This document shows positions 25,398-33,217 of a DNA stretch of 40,016 nucleotides, one piece after another. The DNA is from Chloroflexota bacterium. Its GTDB lineage: Bacteria; Chloroflexota; Anaerolineae; Anaerolineales; UBA4823. The notes under the pieces were generated by a model. The model saw only the letters and a program-made list of their open reading frames with translations. It was not told the DNA's origin and did no database searches. Both the position numbers and the translations under genes were made by a program. The stretch spans positions 3,034,686 to 3,074,701 of the forward strand of contig CP070764.1 in the NCBI GenBank assembly GCA_020349245.1. The letters are read 5' to 3'. How positions within the stretch are numbered: position 1 is the stretch's first letter; every line of letters begins with the position of its first letter.

Positions 25398-25482
25398 GTT
25401 GAAGTATTTATTTGCCGATTATATTCAATACCTGCTAAAATCTTTGCAATTGATTTATATCCAGAGGAGATCACTTTTATTT

Positions 25483-26166
25483 ATGACAAGTGCGATGAAC
25501 CTACAAGCAAATACTCGACTGCTTTTCATCGGTGATTCCATCACCGATTGTGGACGCAAAAGGCCGATAGGTCGAGGCACTGATAATTTTGGTTTAGGCC
25601 AGGGATATGTCAGCTTGATAGATGCTGCCCTGGCATCTGGCTACCCGGATTACGGGATTGAGATAATTAACATGGGTATATCAGGAGACACCGTCAACGA
25701 CTTGAGGTACCGCTGGGTTTCGGACGTGCTGGACCTGGAACCAGATTGGCTCAGCGTGCTGATCGGCATTAACGATGTCTGGCAGCTGATCGACCAGCCG
25801 GATTATGCATACGGCAGTCGATCTCCAGATGAGTTTGCAGAGATTCTTGGTTCGTTGATCGAGCAGGCTCTCCCGAATCTACAAGGCCTGATCTTGATGA
25901 CCCCGTATTACCTTGAGACGAACAAGAGTGATCCCATGCGGAATTTAATGGATCGATATTCCCAAATGGTCGAACAGGTTGCTAATGAACATAAAGCGAT
26001 CCTGGTTGATATCCAGGGAGCGTTCGATTCAATCCTTAAGTGGAAAGAACCTTTTAAACTGGCGCAGGACCGTGTGCATATTAATCTGCAAGGTCACATG
26101 CTGCTGGCACGTTCTTTTTTGCAGCAAATTAATTTCTCCTGGGATAGATACCCGGGTGAAAGATAG
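25483..26166 (+). CDS. SGNH/GDSL-family hydrolase
   Basis: A 227-aa esterase/lipase-type hydrolase. All four SGNH blocks are visible: FIGDSITDCG (nucleophile Ser19, block I), NMGISGDTVNDL (Gly, block II), IGINDVWQ (Asn, block III) and DRVHINLQGH (Asp and His, block V). The frame is open from TTG 25399, but GAGGAG at 25464-25469 points to ATG 25483, and the catalytic Ser then lies at the usual distance from the start. No signal peptide is seen, so the enzyme is cytoplasmic; it may remove acyl groups from small molecules or nucleosides (inference). It is followed by a nucleoside hydrolase on the same strand. Confidence 0.87.
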   Translation: MTSAMNLQANTRLLFIGDSITDCGRKRPIGRGTDNFGLGQGYVSLIDAALASGYPDYGIEIINMGISGDTVNDLRYRWVSDVLDLEPDWLSVLIGINDVWQLIDQPDYAYGSRSPDEFAEILGSLIEQALPNLQGLILMTPYYLETNKSDPMRNLMDRYSQMVEQVANEHKAILVDIQGAFDSILKWKEPFKLAQDRVHINLQGHMLLARSFLQQINFSWDRYPGER

Positions 26167-26267
26167 TGGTTTCAATTTTTATGTTTTGATGTCGATTTCA
26201 CGGACAATTTCAGAATGGCAACTTGGAAAATTAGCCACTCGCAGAGATCTGCTGACTGCAAGCCGGC

Positions 26268-26282
26268 TGTGATAAAATCACA
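26268..26282. promoter_or_regulatory. Inverted repeat TGTGAT-AAA-ATCACA, possible operator/promoter of nucleoside hydrolase
   Basis: Perfect 6-bp arms with 3-base centre. The centre includes TAAAAT, which could be a -10 box, so a bound repressor would block it. It is 105 bases before the ATG of the nucleoside hydrolase. TGTGA arms are also seen in CRP/FNR sites, but the spacing here is shorter. Confidence 0.4.
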
Positions 26283-26386
26283 TCACCACGCCCGGATAGA
26301 TACCTCGCACTAGATCAGATTCAATCGGTGACCGGATTTGACCACGCTTTCTCTTCTTCCGTCAACCAGTTCCAGAATTTCCGAAA

Positions 26387-27340
26387 ATGAAGAAAAGACG
26401 CATCATTATTGATACCGATCCTGGCATTGATGACGCCCTGGCTATACTGCTTGCCCTGGCTGAACCGCGGGTGACGCTGGAGGCGATCACGGTCACCTTT
26501 GGCAACTGCTCTCTAGAAAATGCTCAAAAAAATGCGTTATGCATTTTAGAATTAGCCCGGGCGAACCAGATACCTGTTGCCCGCGGAGCACACCGCCCAC
26601 TGGTCCAGCCATTACTGCTGGCACCTGAGACTCACGGCACCACGGGTATCGGTTACGCCAATCTTCCAGAACCGAGTCTGCAGATATACCCTGAACCTGC
26701 GGTAAACCTGTTGATTCAAAAAGTCATGGATAACCCGGGAGAGATCACGATTATCGCCATCGGGCCCCTGACCAATATTGCCCTGGCAGTGAGAGTCGAA
26801 CCGGATTTCGCTCCGGCTGTAGGAGAAATTTTTATCATGGGTGGCGCCATCCGCCATGATGGCAACACAACTCCCCTGGCTGAATTTAATACCTTTTGCG
26901 ATCCACATGCAGCTCACATCGTATTTCACTCCGGGATGCCGATAACCTTGGTTCCCCTGGATGTCACTTACCAGGTCGTTTTTTCCTCGGCGGACCGGGA
27001 TCGCCTTCTTGAAATCCCTTCCCCGTTGACTAGGTTCATCTCCGAGGCAACCCGCTTCTACATGGAGTTTCACAATGAATACCAGCAGATTGACGGTTGT
27101 GTGATCAACGACCCCCTTGCTTTAGCGGTAAGCTACTTACCGTACCTTGTTGAAACCCAGGAGCTCTACGTGGACGTGGATATCTCTGGTGGGGTATCAA
27201 TGGGCAAAACATATGCTGATGCTTACCGCTTGCTGAAGAAAGAACCCAACATGCGGGTAGCTCTGAACGTCCATCCCAGGAAATTCATGGAATATTTCCT
27301 GGAGCGGATGGAGTGGCTTGCAGGTGAAATTGGTTGGTAA
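26387..27340 (+). CDS. Inosine/uridine-preferring nucleoside hydrolase family protein
   Basis: A 317-aa nucleoside hydrolase that splits the N-glycosidic bond of ribonucleosides to base and ribose. The N-terminal calcium-binding Asp cluster is IIIDTDPGIDDALAI (residues 6-20). Also seen are VTFGNCSLENA, the TIIAIGPLTNIALA stretch, MGGAIRHDGNTTPLAEFN and PLDVTYQVV. The C-terminal motif reads INDPLALAV, where many members have HDPLA; the Asp for calcium remains, but Asn replaces the usual catalytic His, a change worth checking. No strong ribosome site precedes ATG 26387. The downstream ECF transporter suggests a purine or pyrimidine nucleoside uptake and salvage unit. Confidence 0.9.
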   Translation: MKKRRIIIDTDPGIDDALAILLALAEPRVTLEAITVTFGNCSLENAQKNALCILELARANQIPVARGAHRPLVQPLLLAPETHGTTGIGYANLPEPSLQIYPEPAVNLLIQKVMDNPGEITIIAIGPLTNIALAVRVEPDFAPAVGEIFIMGGAIRHDGNTTPLAEFNTFCDPHAAHIVFHSGMPITLVPLDVTYQVVFSSADRDRLLEIPSPLTRFISEATRFYMEFHNEYQQIDGCVINDPLALAVSYLPYLVETQELYVDVDISGGVSMGKTYADAYRLLKKEPNMRVALNVHPRKFMEYFLERMEWLAGEIGW

Positions 27341-27425
27341 CAGGAGGTGATTATCGAAGGAACCCCGGCTGGCTCAAAACAAAATAATCTCGGATTTATT
27401 GCAACTAATTTGAGGAGAATTCAAG

Positions 27426-28121
27426 ATGAGATTGATTGAGTCTATCAAGAAAGATTTCAACACCTTAACCTGGGTGCTGATCCCGGTAGCGATCGCAATA
27501 AACGTTGTCATAGGCCAGATAATAATGGTCCTGCACCTGCCAGTTTATCTTGACTCCATTGGCACGATACTCGTGGCAGCAGTAGCAGGTCCCTGGGCTG
27601 GCGCATTGACTGGCACATTATCAAACCTCATCTGGGGATGGTTGATTGACCCCAATGCTTTGCCCTGGTTCCCGGTGGCATTGATGATCGGCTTTGTGGC
27701 AGGCTGGTGTGCAGTACTCGGTTTGTTTAAATCCTGGTGGAAAGTAATGATCACCGGCTTCCTGGTCGCCATCACCGCGGCTGTTGCCTCAACGCCGATC
27801 CAGGCGTACCTGTACGGAGGCATCAGTGCCAGCGGTTCATCTTTCATAACCGCTTACCTGCTACAAACAGGTCGCGATTTAATCCCGGCAGTCTTAAGCA
27901 CCACCTTCCTGGTTGAACCTTTTGATAAGATCGCCACCTGCTTGCTGGCCTTCGCCATCATCGGTGGACTGTCCACACGTTACCTGGCTCGATTCCCGCG
28001 ACCGGAAAACGTCGAAATTGACCGCACCGAGAGGCGAACGCAGATCATCATCTCCGTTGTCGTAGCCATTGTCTTGATCCTGATCTATTCTTATATCCTG
28101 GTCCGCATTCTGGGCTTATGA
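27426..28121 (+). CDS. ECF transporter substrate-binding S component
   Basis: A 231-aa membrane protein with about six hydrophobic segments. The S-component pattern is DSIGTILVAAVAGPWAGALT followed by GTLSNLIWGWLIDPN in the first half, and a repeat-like second half containing TAAVASTPIQAYLYGG and SFITAYLLQ. GAGGAG precedes ATG 27426. S components bind the substrate in the membrane and dock to the EcfAAT module encoded just downstream. The preceding nucleoside hydrolase suggests a nucleoside or nucleobase as substrate; sequence alone does not prove it. Confidence 0.82.
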   Translation: MRLIESIKKDFNTLTWVLIPVAIAINVVIGQIIMVLHLPVYLDSIGTILVAAVAGPWAGALTGTLSNLIWGWLIDPNALPWFPVALMIGFVAGWCAVLGLFKSWWKVMITGFLVAITAAVASTPIQAYLYGGISASGSSFITAYLLQTGRDLIPAVLSTTFLVEPFDKIATCLLAFAIIGGLSTRYLARFPRPENVEIDRTERRTQIIISVVVAIVLILIYSYILVRILGL

Positions 28122-28131
28122 ATTTATCACG

Positions 28132-28165
28132 GAGGTAATCCGGATAAGTTTCCGCGGATTACCTC
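28132..28165 (+). promoter_or_regulatory. Strong hairpin between ECF S and T genes
   Basis: An 11-bp perfect stem GAGGTAATCCG/CGGATTACCTC with a 12-base loop. Only a weak T-run follows. It is in a 92-bp gap inside an apparent operon and could lower or stabilise transcription of one side; alternatively, a partial terminator. Confidence 0.5.
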
Positions 28166-28213
28166 TACTTAATTTAGATCGATCGGAAATATATTCGTCC
28201 AAGTATTCACCAG

Positions 28214-28990
28214 ATGCAGCAAAGATTATCATTTTACATTGACCGGGACAGCTTCCTGCACAGGTTGAATCCCCTGACCAAACTGACCCTGGTTTTCACA
28301 ATCATCACCCTGGCATTTCTAGGTTTATCTTACTGGCTGCCTAGCATCTTGTTCGTTCTGGTGATCGTCCCGCTGAGTTATGTGGGAAAGATATCCCGGG
28401 AATTCGTAAAGACCACTTTACGGCTGCTGCTGCCGGTGGTCGGATTTTTATTTTTCATGCAGGCTTTCTTCCACCCGGATGGATCGACCGAGCTGTTTCA
28501 CATCTGGATCCTTGATGTCACTGTAGAAAGTGTACAGTTCGCCTATTTGACTGCCACAAGGATCCTGACCATGGTAGCCTCTTTTTTGATCCTGCTGCTG
28601 ACCACGCATCCCAGCGATTTAATGAGTGACCTCACCCGGCGGGGTGTGCCAGGAAATTTGTCTTATGTGATCACATCCACCCTGCAGATCATCCCCCAGA
28701 TGCAGGCCAAGGCGGCCACGATCATCGATGCGCAGCGTTCGCGCGGCTTGGAAACCAAGGGCAACCTCATAAACCGCACCCGTGCCCTGATCCCTCTTGT
28801 GGGACCGCTTGTGTTTGGATCGCTTGTCGAAGTTGAAGAAAGAGCGATTGCAATCGAAGCCAGGGCTTTCACTGCCCGAATAAAGAAAACCTCTCTGCGA
28901 GCAATAAAGGACACAAATGGTGAAAGGTTGGGACGTTGGTCGATGTTGTTTCTGATTATCCTGGCGATTGGTCTGCGCATATGGCTTTGA
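28214..28990 (+). CDS. ecfT: ECF transporter transmembrane T component (EcfT)
   Basis: A 258-aa membrane protein of the EcfT/CbiQ family: N-terminal MQQRLSFYIDRDSFLHRLNP, then five hydrophobic segments, and the conserved coupling-helix motif AATIIDAQRSRGLETKG containing the Ala-Arg-Ser type signature (AQRSRG). This motif contacts the two ATPases. The stop overlaps the next start (ATG 28981) by ten bases, showing tight coupling. No good ribosome site is seen before ATG 28214. Confidence 0.9.
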   Translation: MQQRLSFYIDRDSFLHRLNPLTKLTLVFTIITLAFLGLSYWLPSILFVLVIVPLSYVGKISREFVKTTLRLLLPVVGFLFFMQAFFHPDGSTELFHIWILDVTVESVQFAYLTATRILTMVASFLILLLTTHPSDLMSDLTRRGVPGNLSYVITSTLQIIPQMQAKAATIIDAQRSRGLETKGNLINRTRALIPLVGPLVFGSLVEVEERAIAIEARAFTARIKKTSLRAIKDTNGERLGRWSMLFLIILAIGLRIWL

Positions 28991-29838
28991 TTGAACTACG
29001 CGAGGTTAGCTACACATACCCCACGATTGAATCCCCCGCCCTGAAAGATATTAATCTAACCGTTGATGAGGGGGAATTTGTAGCCATAATCGGTGCGAAC
29101 GAAGCAGGGAAATCCACCCTGTGTTACACATTGTCAGGTTTTGTGCCACATTTTTTCCGCGGGGAACTTCAAGGGGAGGTGAAAATTGGTGGTATTAATC
29201 TCAAGGAGTCTTCTCTAAGTGAATGGGTTTTAAATGTTGGCCTGGTTTTTCAGAATCCTTTTAATCAGATCTCGGGATCAAAATTTACCGTATTCGAAGA
29301 AATCGCCTTTGGTCTGGAAAACCTCGGGATTCCTCGCCAGGAGATGACCTCCCGCGTGGAAGAAGCCATGTCCAGGACGGGTATTGGCGATTTAGCTGAT
29401 CGTTCTCCCTATTCCCTATCGGGAGGTCAGCAGCAAAAAGTTGCCCTCACCTCGATCCTGGTCATGGAACCGAAAGTGATGGTGCTGGATGAACCCACCT
29501 CCCAATTGGATCCGATCGGCACCCGCGAGGTTTTCGGGGTGATCAAGGGGATGAGCCAGCGAGGCATCACCATTATCATGGCGGAACACAAAATAGAGTG
29601 GGTTGCAGAGTTCGCCGATCGCGTGATCGTGATCAGCGAAGGTATGATATCCAACCAAGGAACTCCGCAGGAGGTCTTGATCTCGCCGGATCTTCCTGGC
29701 CAGGGGATTGGACTCTCACGCTATACCCTGGTCGCTCACCAGGCCCGCCAGGAGGGACTCTGGTCCCAGGATCGTCCTCTACCAGTTACCCTGGACCAGG
29801 CCTATAGCGGCTTTTCAGGTTTTCCCGATGCGAATTGA
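28981..29838 (+). CDS. ecfA1: ECF transporter ATPase, first copy (EcfA)
   Basis: A 285-aa ATPase. The ATG at 28981 is chosen as it gives MALIELREVSYTYP, the normal start; the frame opens earlier. Walker A reads GANEAGKST (residues 38-46), where the usual pattern is GxNGAGKST; the key Gly-Lys-Ser is kept. Q-loop VGLVFQNPFNQISG, signature LSGGQQQKVALTSIL, Walker B VMVLDEPTSQLDP and H-loop MAEHKIEWV are present. It overlaps the next ATPase start by eleven bases. It forms with the second ATPase and EcfT the energising module for the S component. Confidence 0.9.
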   Translation: MALIELREVSYTYPTIESPALKDINLTVDEGEFVAIIGANEAGKSTLCYTLSGFVPHFFRGELQGEVKIGGINLKESSLSEWVLNVGLVFQNPFNQISGSKFTVFEEIAFGLENLGIPRQEMTSRVEEAMSRTGIGDLADRSPYSLSGGQQQKVALTSILVMEPKVMVLDEPTSQLDPIGTREVFGVIKGMSQRGITIIMAEHKIEWVAEFADRVIVISEGMISNQGTPQEVLISPDLPGQGIGLSRYTLVAHQARQEGLWSQDRPLPVTLDQAYSGFSGFPDAN

Positions 29839-30643
29839 AGTAAAAAATCTCCACTTCACCTATCCTGGTGAGGTCGTTGCCTTGCGGGGGATCGACCTCA
29901 TAATCGAACCGGGAGAGCAAGTTGCCATCGTCGGTCAAAATGGCTCTGGGAAGACAACGCTGGTCAAGCATTTCAACGGTCTCCTGCAGCCAACCGAAGG
30001 CTCAATCCGCATCGGAGAATGGGATACCAGGGAACACACAGTTGCTGAATTCGCGGCCCGGGTGGGTTACGTCTTCCAGAATCCTGATGAACAACTTTTC
30101 AACAGCACGGTACGCGCAGAGCTCAGGTTTGGACCCCGCAACCTCGGTTTCGATGCAGATAAAACTGAAGCCCTGGTGGATGATGCCATCCAGCTGACCA
30201 ACCTGGAGAAATTCCAGGAAACCAATCCATACGACCTGTCTGCCACCTGGCGAAAAATGGTCGCCATGGGATCAATCATCGCACTGGATTCACCGATCAT
30301 AATCCTTGACGAACCGACAACCGGGCAGGATGCACGCAGCATAGAACGGATTGCAGGAATTGTTCACGAACTGCACAGGCGAGGAAAAACGATCATCACC
30401 ATTTCTCATGATATCGATTTCTGCGCGGAAAACTTTGAGCGCATCATTGCCCTCTCTCAAGGGGAGTTACTCCTTGACGGCCCTGTGCTGGAAGTAATCA
30501 CCCAGGATAAGGCCTTGGCAACCACTTATATCGACCCACCGCAACTCACCCGCCTGGCGAAAAAAATCGGTCTGGCCGAATCTATTAGAGATCAGCAGGA
30601 ATTTTTGGCAGCCTTTCGCAAATTCAGGCAGGAGATTCCTTAG
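29828..30643 (+). CDS. ecfA2: ECF transporter ATPase, second copy (EcfA'), degenerate signature
   Basis: A 271-aa ATPase starting at ATG 29828, inside the end of the preceding gene. Walker A VGQNGSGKTT is intact, Q-loop is YVFQNPDEQLF, Walker B IIILDEPTTGQD and H-loop ITISHDIDFC. The ABC signature at residues 137-141 is LSATW followed by RKMVAMGSI, where LSGGQ is expected. The first copy has a good LSGGQ but an odd Walker A, so the pair may have one main catalytic site, as in heterodimeric ATPases. Last gene of the ECF operon. Confidence 0.9.
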   Translation: MRIEVKNLHFTYPGEVVALRGIDLIIEPGEQVAIVGQNGSGKTTLVKHFNGLLQPTEGSIRIGEWDTREHTVAEFAARVGYVFQNPDEQLFNSTVRAELRFGPRNLGFDADKTEALVDDAIQLTNLEKFQETNPYDLSATWRKMVAMGSIIALDSPIIILDEPTTGQDARSIERIAGIVHELHRRGKTIITISHDIDFCAENFERIIALSQGELLLDGPVLEVITQDKALATTYIDPPQLTRLAKKIGLAESIRDQQEFLAAFRKFRQEIP

Positions 30644-30705
30644 CAGTTGCCAGTGTGGTGATCTTCGCAAGAACCAGGCAGAACATAACTGACGGAAAAA
30701 TCAAA

Positions 30706-30736
30706 TTCTCGCCGGAGCAGCGAACTCCGACGAGAA
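30706..30736 (-). terminator. Hairpin terminator, mainly for the 59-aa gene
   Basis: TTCTCGCCGGAG/CTCCGACGAGAA (12 bp, one mismatch) with a 7-base loop. On the - strand it is followed by TTTGATTTTT, so it ends the - strand small gene; on the + strand there is no T-run. Confidence 0.6.
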
Positions 30737-30784
30737 ATCAAGACTTACGGTTCTGAGGTGGAACCTATTGATTGGAAATAGCGA

Positions 30785-30964
30785 TCAACGGAACAGCAAG
30801 ACGACTGCTGAACAAATTGTACAAGCAGAGACAAGAACAAGGAAGATGACACCGACACCGTATAGCACACTCCGGCGATTCGCGGCCTGATATCTTTTGA
30901 GATCGCCCTCAAATTCTTCCATGTCCCGTTGAGCCATCTCTGAGAATGACGTCGAAGGGTACAT
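30785..30964 (-). CDS. Small single-TM membrane protein (59 aa)
   Basis: A 59-aa ORF with GGGAGG five to six bases before the ATG. The N-terminal 33 residues are charged (SEMAQRDMEEFEGDLKRYQ), and the rest is one hydrophobic segment with two Cys (VIFLVLVSACTICSAVVLLF) ending in Arg. Function unknown. A strong ribosome site and a downstream terminator support it as a real gene. Confidence 0.65.
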   Translation of the reverse strand: MYPSTSFSEMAQRDMEEFEGDLKRYQAANRRSVLYGVGVIFLVLVSACTICSAVVLLFR

Positions 30965-31209
30965 TTTATCCTCCCTGTTTCAAACGAAACCGATTTCTCT
31001 CTTCCCTGGGTTTAAAGCCGGGAATTCTCCTGATCAATCGCTCAAAGCAATTAATCTTCTCTCTCTACCTATATTAACGCAAAATTTGTCGAAATGTTTC
31101 GCGTATTTACTAGTAAATTTGTACTGATAGCCTATACAGTTATGTTAGGCGTGTTTTCCGCCCCGCAGCTAGCAATTAACATACTAGATTTAACTTTAGT
31201 AGGTTTGTC

Positions 31210-31692
31210 TTAAGGAGAAATTTCATCCCGGGTGTGCAGGACAACCACCGCTTTCTGGCTGGCAAATTCTTCAAGCTCCTGCCGAGTGTGCTGGAAGCGC
31301 AATCCCTCCATCCTGACCATGAGTTTGATCATTATGGGATGCGACCGCTGACGATATTCGAAGAAATCGGCAATTTGTTGCGGATCGGTGATCAGCTCGG
31401 CTTGCACCGGGATCAGCTCAGCGCCGATTTCGATATGTGCTTCGGGATTTACAGAGAGGTTGCGATACCAATCCGCTGCTGTACCCCTGGCAGAGCCGAC
31501 ATAAAAGTCTCCATCGATCTTCTCGTACTGGAGTGGAGTGCGGTGGACCTTTCCGGATTTACGTCCGATTGTGCTCAAGATGAGAACACTTTCAGCAGGT
31601 TTACCACCTGATCGAAATCTGCTGGAAATGCGCGGGTTCAACCAGCGCATGATACGCCAGAGGAAACCCAGAGAGTGATCTTTGTTCTGCAT
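31210..31692 (-). CDS. DUF385/deazaflavin-dependent nitroreductase-family protein
   Basis: A 160-aa protein of the split-barrel family that includes F420-dependent Ddn and relatives. The family motif LSTIGRKSGKVHRTPLQYEK, then FYVGSARGTAADWYRNLSVN, is well matched. Some members bind F420 and reduce quinones or nitro compounds; others bind heme or fatty acids, so the cofactor is uncertain. AAGGAAAG lies before the ATG at 31692. 99 bp after the toroid-type gene on the same strand, so they may be co-transcribed. Confidence 0.85.
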   Translation of the reverse strand: MQNKDHSLGFLWRIMRWLNPRISSRFRSGGKPAESVLILSTIGRKSGKVHRTPLQYEKIDGDFYVGSARGTAADWYRNLSVNPEAHIEIGAELIPVQAELITDPQQIADFFEYRQRSHPIMIKLMVRMEGLRFQHTRQELEEFASQKAVVVLHTRDEISP

Positions 31693-31791
31693 ACTTTCCT
31701 TGAAAATCTAACCTGCTGCGCTGAATATCCAAATCATATCGCTGGAATCCCTGGAGTAATGATCGGGGAAAGTGTCTTGAAGATACCTCAT

Positions 31792-32778
31792 TCAAAGCGT
31801 GGGAACAAATTGTCCCGAGCGCTTAAGAATCCTCAGAACCAGGAAAGTGATCCACGGAGAAGGTTGTTTTTTATCTGCGAATGACCAGCCCTTCCAGGCC
31901 TGGTACATCGAGGAGGCTGTGTACAGGCCATCCCCGTCGGCTTGGGCGATGATGACAGCCACCATTTCAAAAAAACGCGGATCGGCATGTACCCAGGGGA
32001 ATTTGCTCAGCACATCGATTACATGGAGGATGTCATACCAGACGAAAGGGTATTTCAATTTCGCGAAATCTGTGCCCATACCAAAGAGGAAGTATTTTCT
32101 CTCTTTTCTTCTTTGCCAGTGAGTTAACAACATCTCTGTGGATAAGCGCACAGCCTCACCTGATTTGTACCTGTCCGTCAGGGCTAAAGCCTTCAGCGCG
32201 TAGACGTTAGCCATCGGGCATGGATCAGCTTTCCTCCCAGGGCCTTTGAAATTCCCCAGGTCGGGAGATGCCGTGCATCGCCAACCATTTTCAGCAACGA
32301 GGTCTGCGAGATGTTCCACTGCCCGATCGACAGAGTCATCTTCACCTTTTTCCATCGCCAGCATACAGTAAAGTAGAGTTGGTGCATCACACAGAACCCA
32401 GGACCACATCTCCCGCCCGCTGCCGCCAAAGGCTTCGGGGATCAGGATTGGTGTTTCGTACGCTCCTTGGGGAGATTGGTGAGCGCGAATTTTATCAATA
32501 ACCTGCTGTATACCTGAGTCTGTCGATTCGAGACCGAAATCCGCTAAGGTACTCAATTTGTATAGCGGGTGTTTTGCATCGTTATGGCGCTTCAAGGCAT
32601 AGCCGGGCCAATTGGCAAGCTCATCTACAATCCGCCGAACACTGGGATGGTCTATCATCTCCCTGCGGGCATCCTGCACCAGAGATGAATCGACCGGGAG
32701 ATCGAGTAAATCCAGAAAAGTCCGGTAGCGCGTCCAAGGCTCGTCTGATCCGAGCAACCAGTCCAATTGATCATTCAC
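31792..32778 (-). CDS. Alpha/alpha-toroid-like (terpenoid cyclase fold) hypothetical protein
   Basis: A 328-aa protein. The start is uncertain: GTG 32778 gives the longest form, with only a distant GGAG. It is helix-rich with repeated short motifs of the toroid type: HQSPQGAYETP, NGWRCTASPDLGNF, WYDILHVIDVLSKFPWVHAD, QADGDGLYTASSMYQAWKGW, and a tail PSPWITFLVLRILKRSG. This resembles the prenyltransferase/squalene-cyclase alpha/alpha barrel, but no DXDD or metal site was found. Relatives are common in Chloroflexi and Firmicutes as unannotated proteins. Function unknown. Confidence 0.7.
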   Translation of the reverse strand: MNDQLDWLLGSDEPWTRYRTFLDLLDLPVDSSLVQDARREMIDHPSVRRIVDELANWPGYALKRHNDAKHPLYKLSTLADFGLESTDSGIQQVIDKIRAHQSPQGAYETPILIPEAFGGSGREMWSWVLCDAPTLLYCMLAMEKGEDDSVDRAVEHLADLVAENGWRCTASPDLGNFKGPGRKADPCPMANVYALKALALTDRYKSGEAVRLSTEMLLTHWQRRKERKYFLFGMGTDFAKLKYPFVWYDILHVIDVLSKFPWVHADPRFFEMVAVIIAQADGDGLYTASSMYQAWKGWSFADKKQPSPWITFLVLRILKRSGQFVPTL

Positions 32779-32839
32779 TGGTTTGATAATTTCACTCCAT
32801 CAGATTCTCACTTGGTGGAGTTAGTCCTGACCTGGCAGG

Positions 32840-33217
32840 TTAAAGCAGCACGGCGAGGATATACAGGATAGCGACAAATGATTTAACAAATGGACAGGCT
32901 TTCATCGGCAATATGCTCGTGCGGGCTCCTGTAAATGCACTCCAAACAGCCATGACGATCAGCATCACCGCAGCTGCGATGAATACCATATCGCCTGTCG
33001 GGTTCCCGGGTCCAAAAAGCATCGTTGCTGCCAAGGCAAGCATGCCGATGAAGATCAGGGTCAAACCTTCAGCAACCCACTCCATGGTGATTATCCGGTA
33101 ATTATCTGATGACAGGCTTCCGAAACCAGCAACGACTGATTTTGTCGGCGCTATATGGGCAATACCCCACAATATAATGACAGTTGAACCAATGTAAAGC
33201 AAGACCATAGATGTCAT
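32840..33217 (-). CDS. Small four-TM membrane protein
   Basis: A 125-aa hydrophobic protein with four predicted membrane segments (starting MTSMVLLYIGSTVIILWGIA). AAGGAG precedes the ATG at 33217, which overlaps the end of the methyltransferase gene by four bases, so the two are coupled. No known motif. Likely a partner of the upstream membrane methyltransferase, by operon position only. Confidence 0.7.
   Translation of the reverse strand: MTSMVLLYIGSTVIILWGIAHIAPTKSVVAGFGSLSSDNYRIITMEWVAEGLTLIFIGMLALAATMLFGPGNPTGDMVFIAAAVMLIVMAVWSAFTGARTSILPMKACPFVKSFVAILYILAVLL

Larger units (their letters stand above)
24688..25482. other. Long AT-rich intergenic region, no gene
   Basis: About 795 bases between the divergent RND operon and the SGNH hydrolase gene. 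It contains a short stem AGGCTGA-AA-TCAGCCT (24733-24748) in the RND leader with no T-run. The 3' end holds two palindromes listed separately. I found no ORF with a convincing ribosome site, no tRNA and no repeat array. Most of the rest is low-GC sequence without clear structure. Confidence 0.6.

Noticed and set aside
24688..25482. Possible riboswitch or small RNA in the long gap
   Set aside because: Only one short stem (24733-24748) was seen; no conserved aptamer pattern was recognised.
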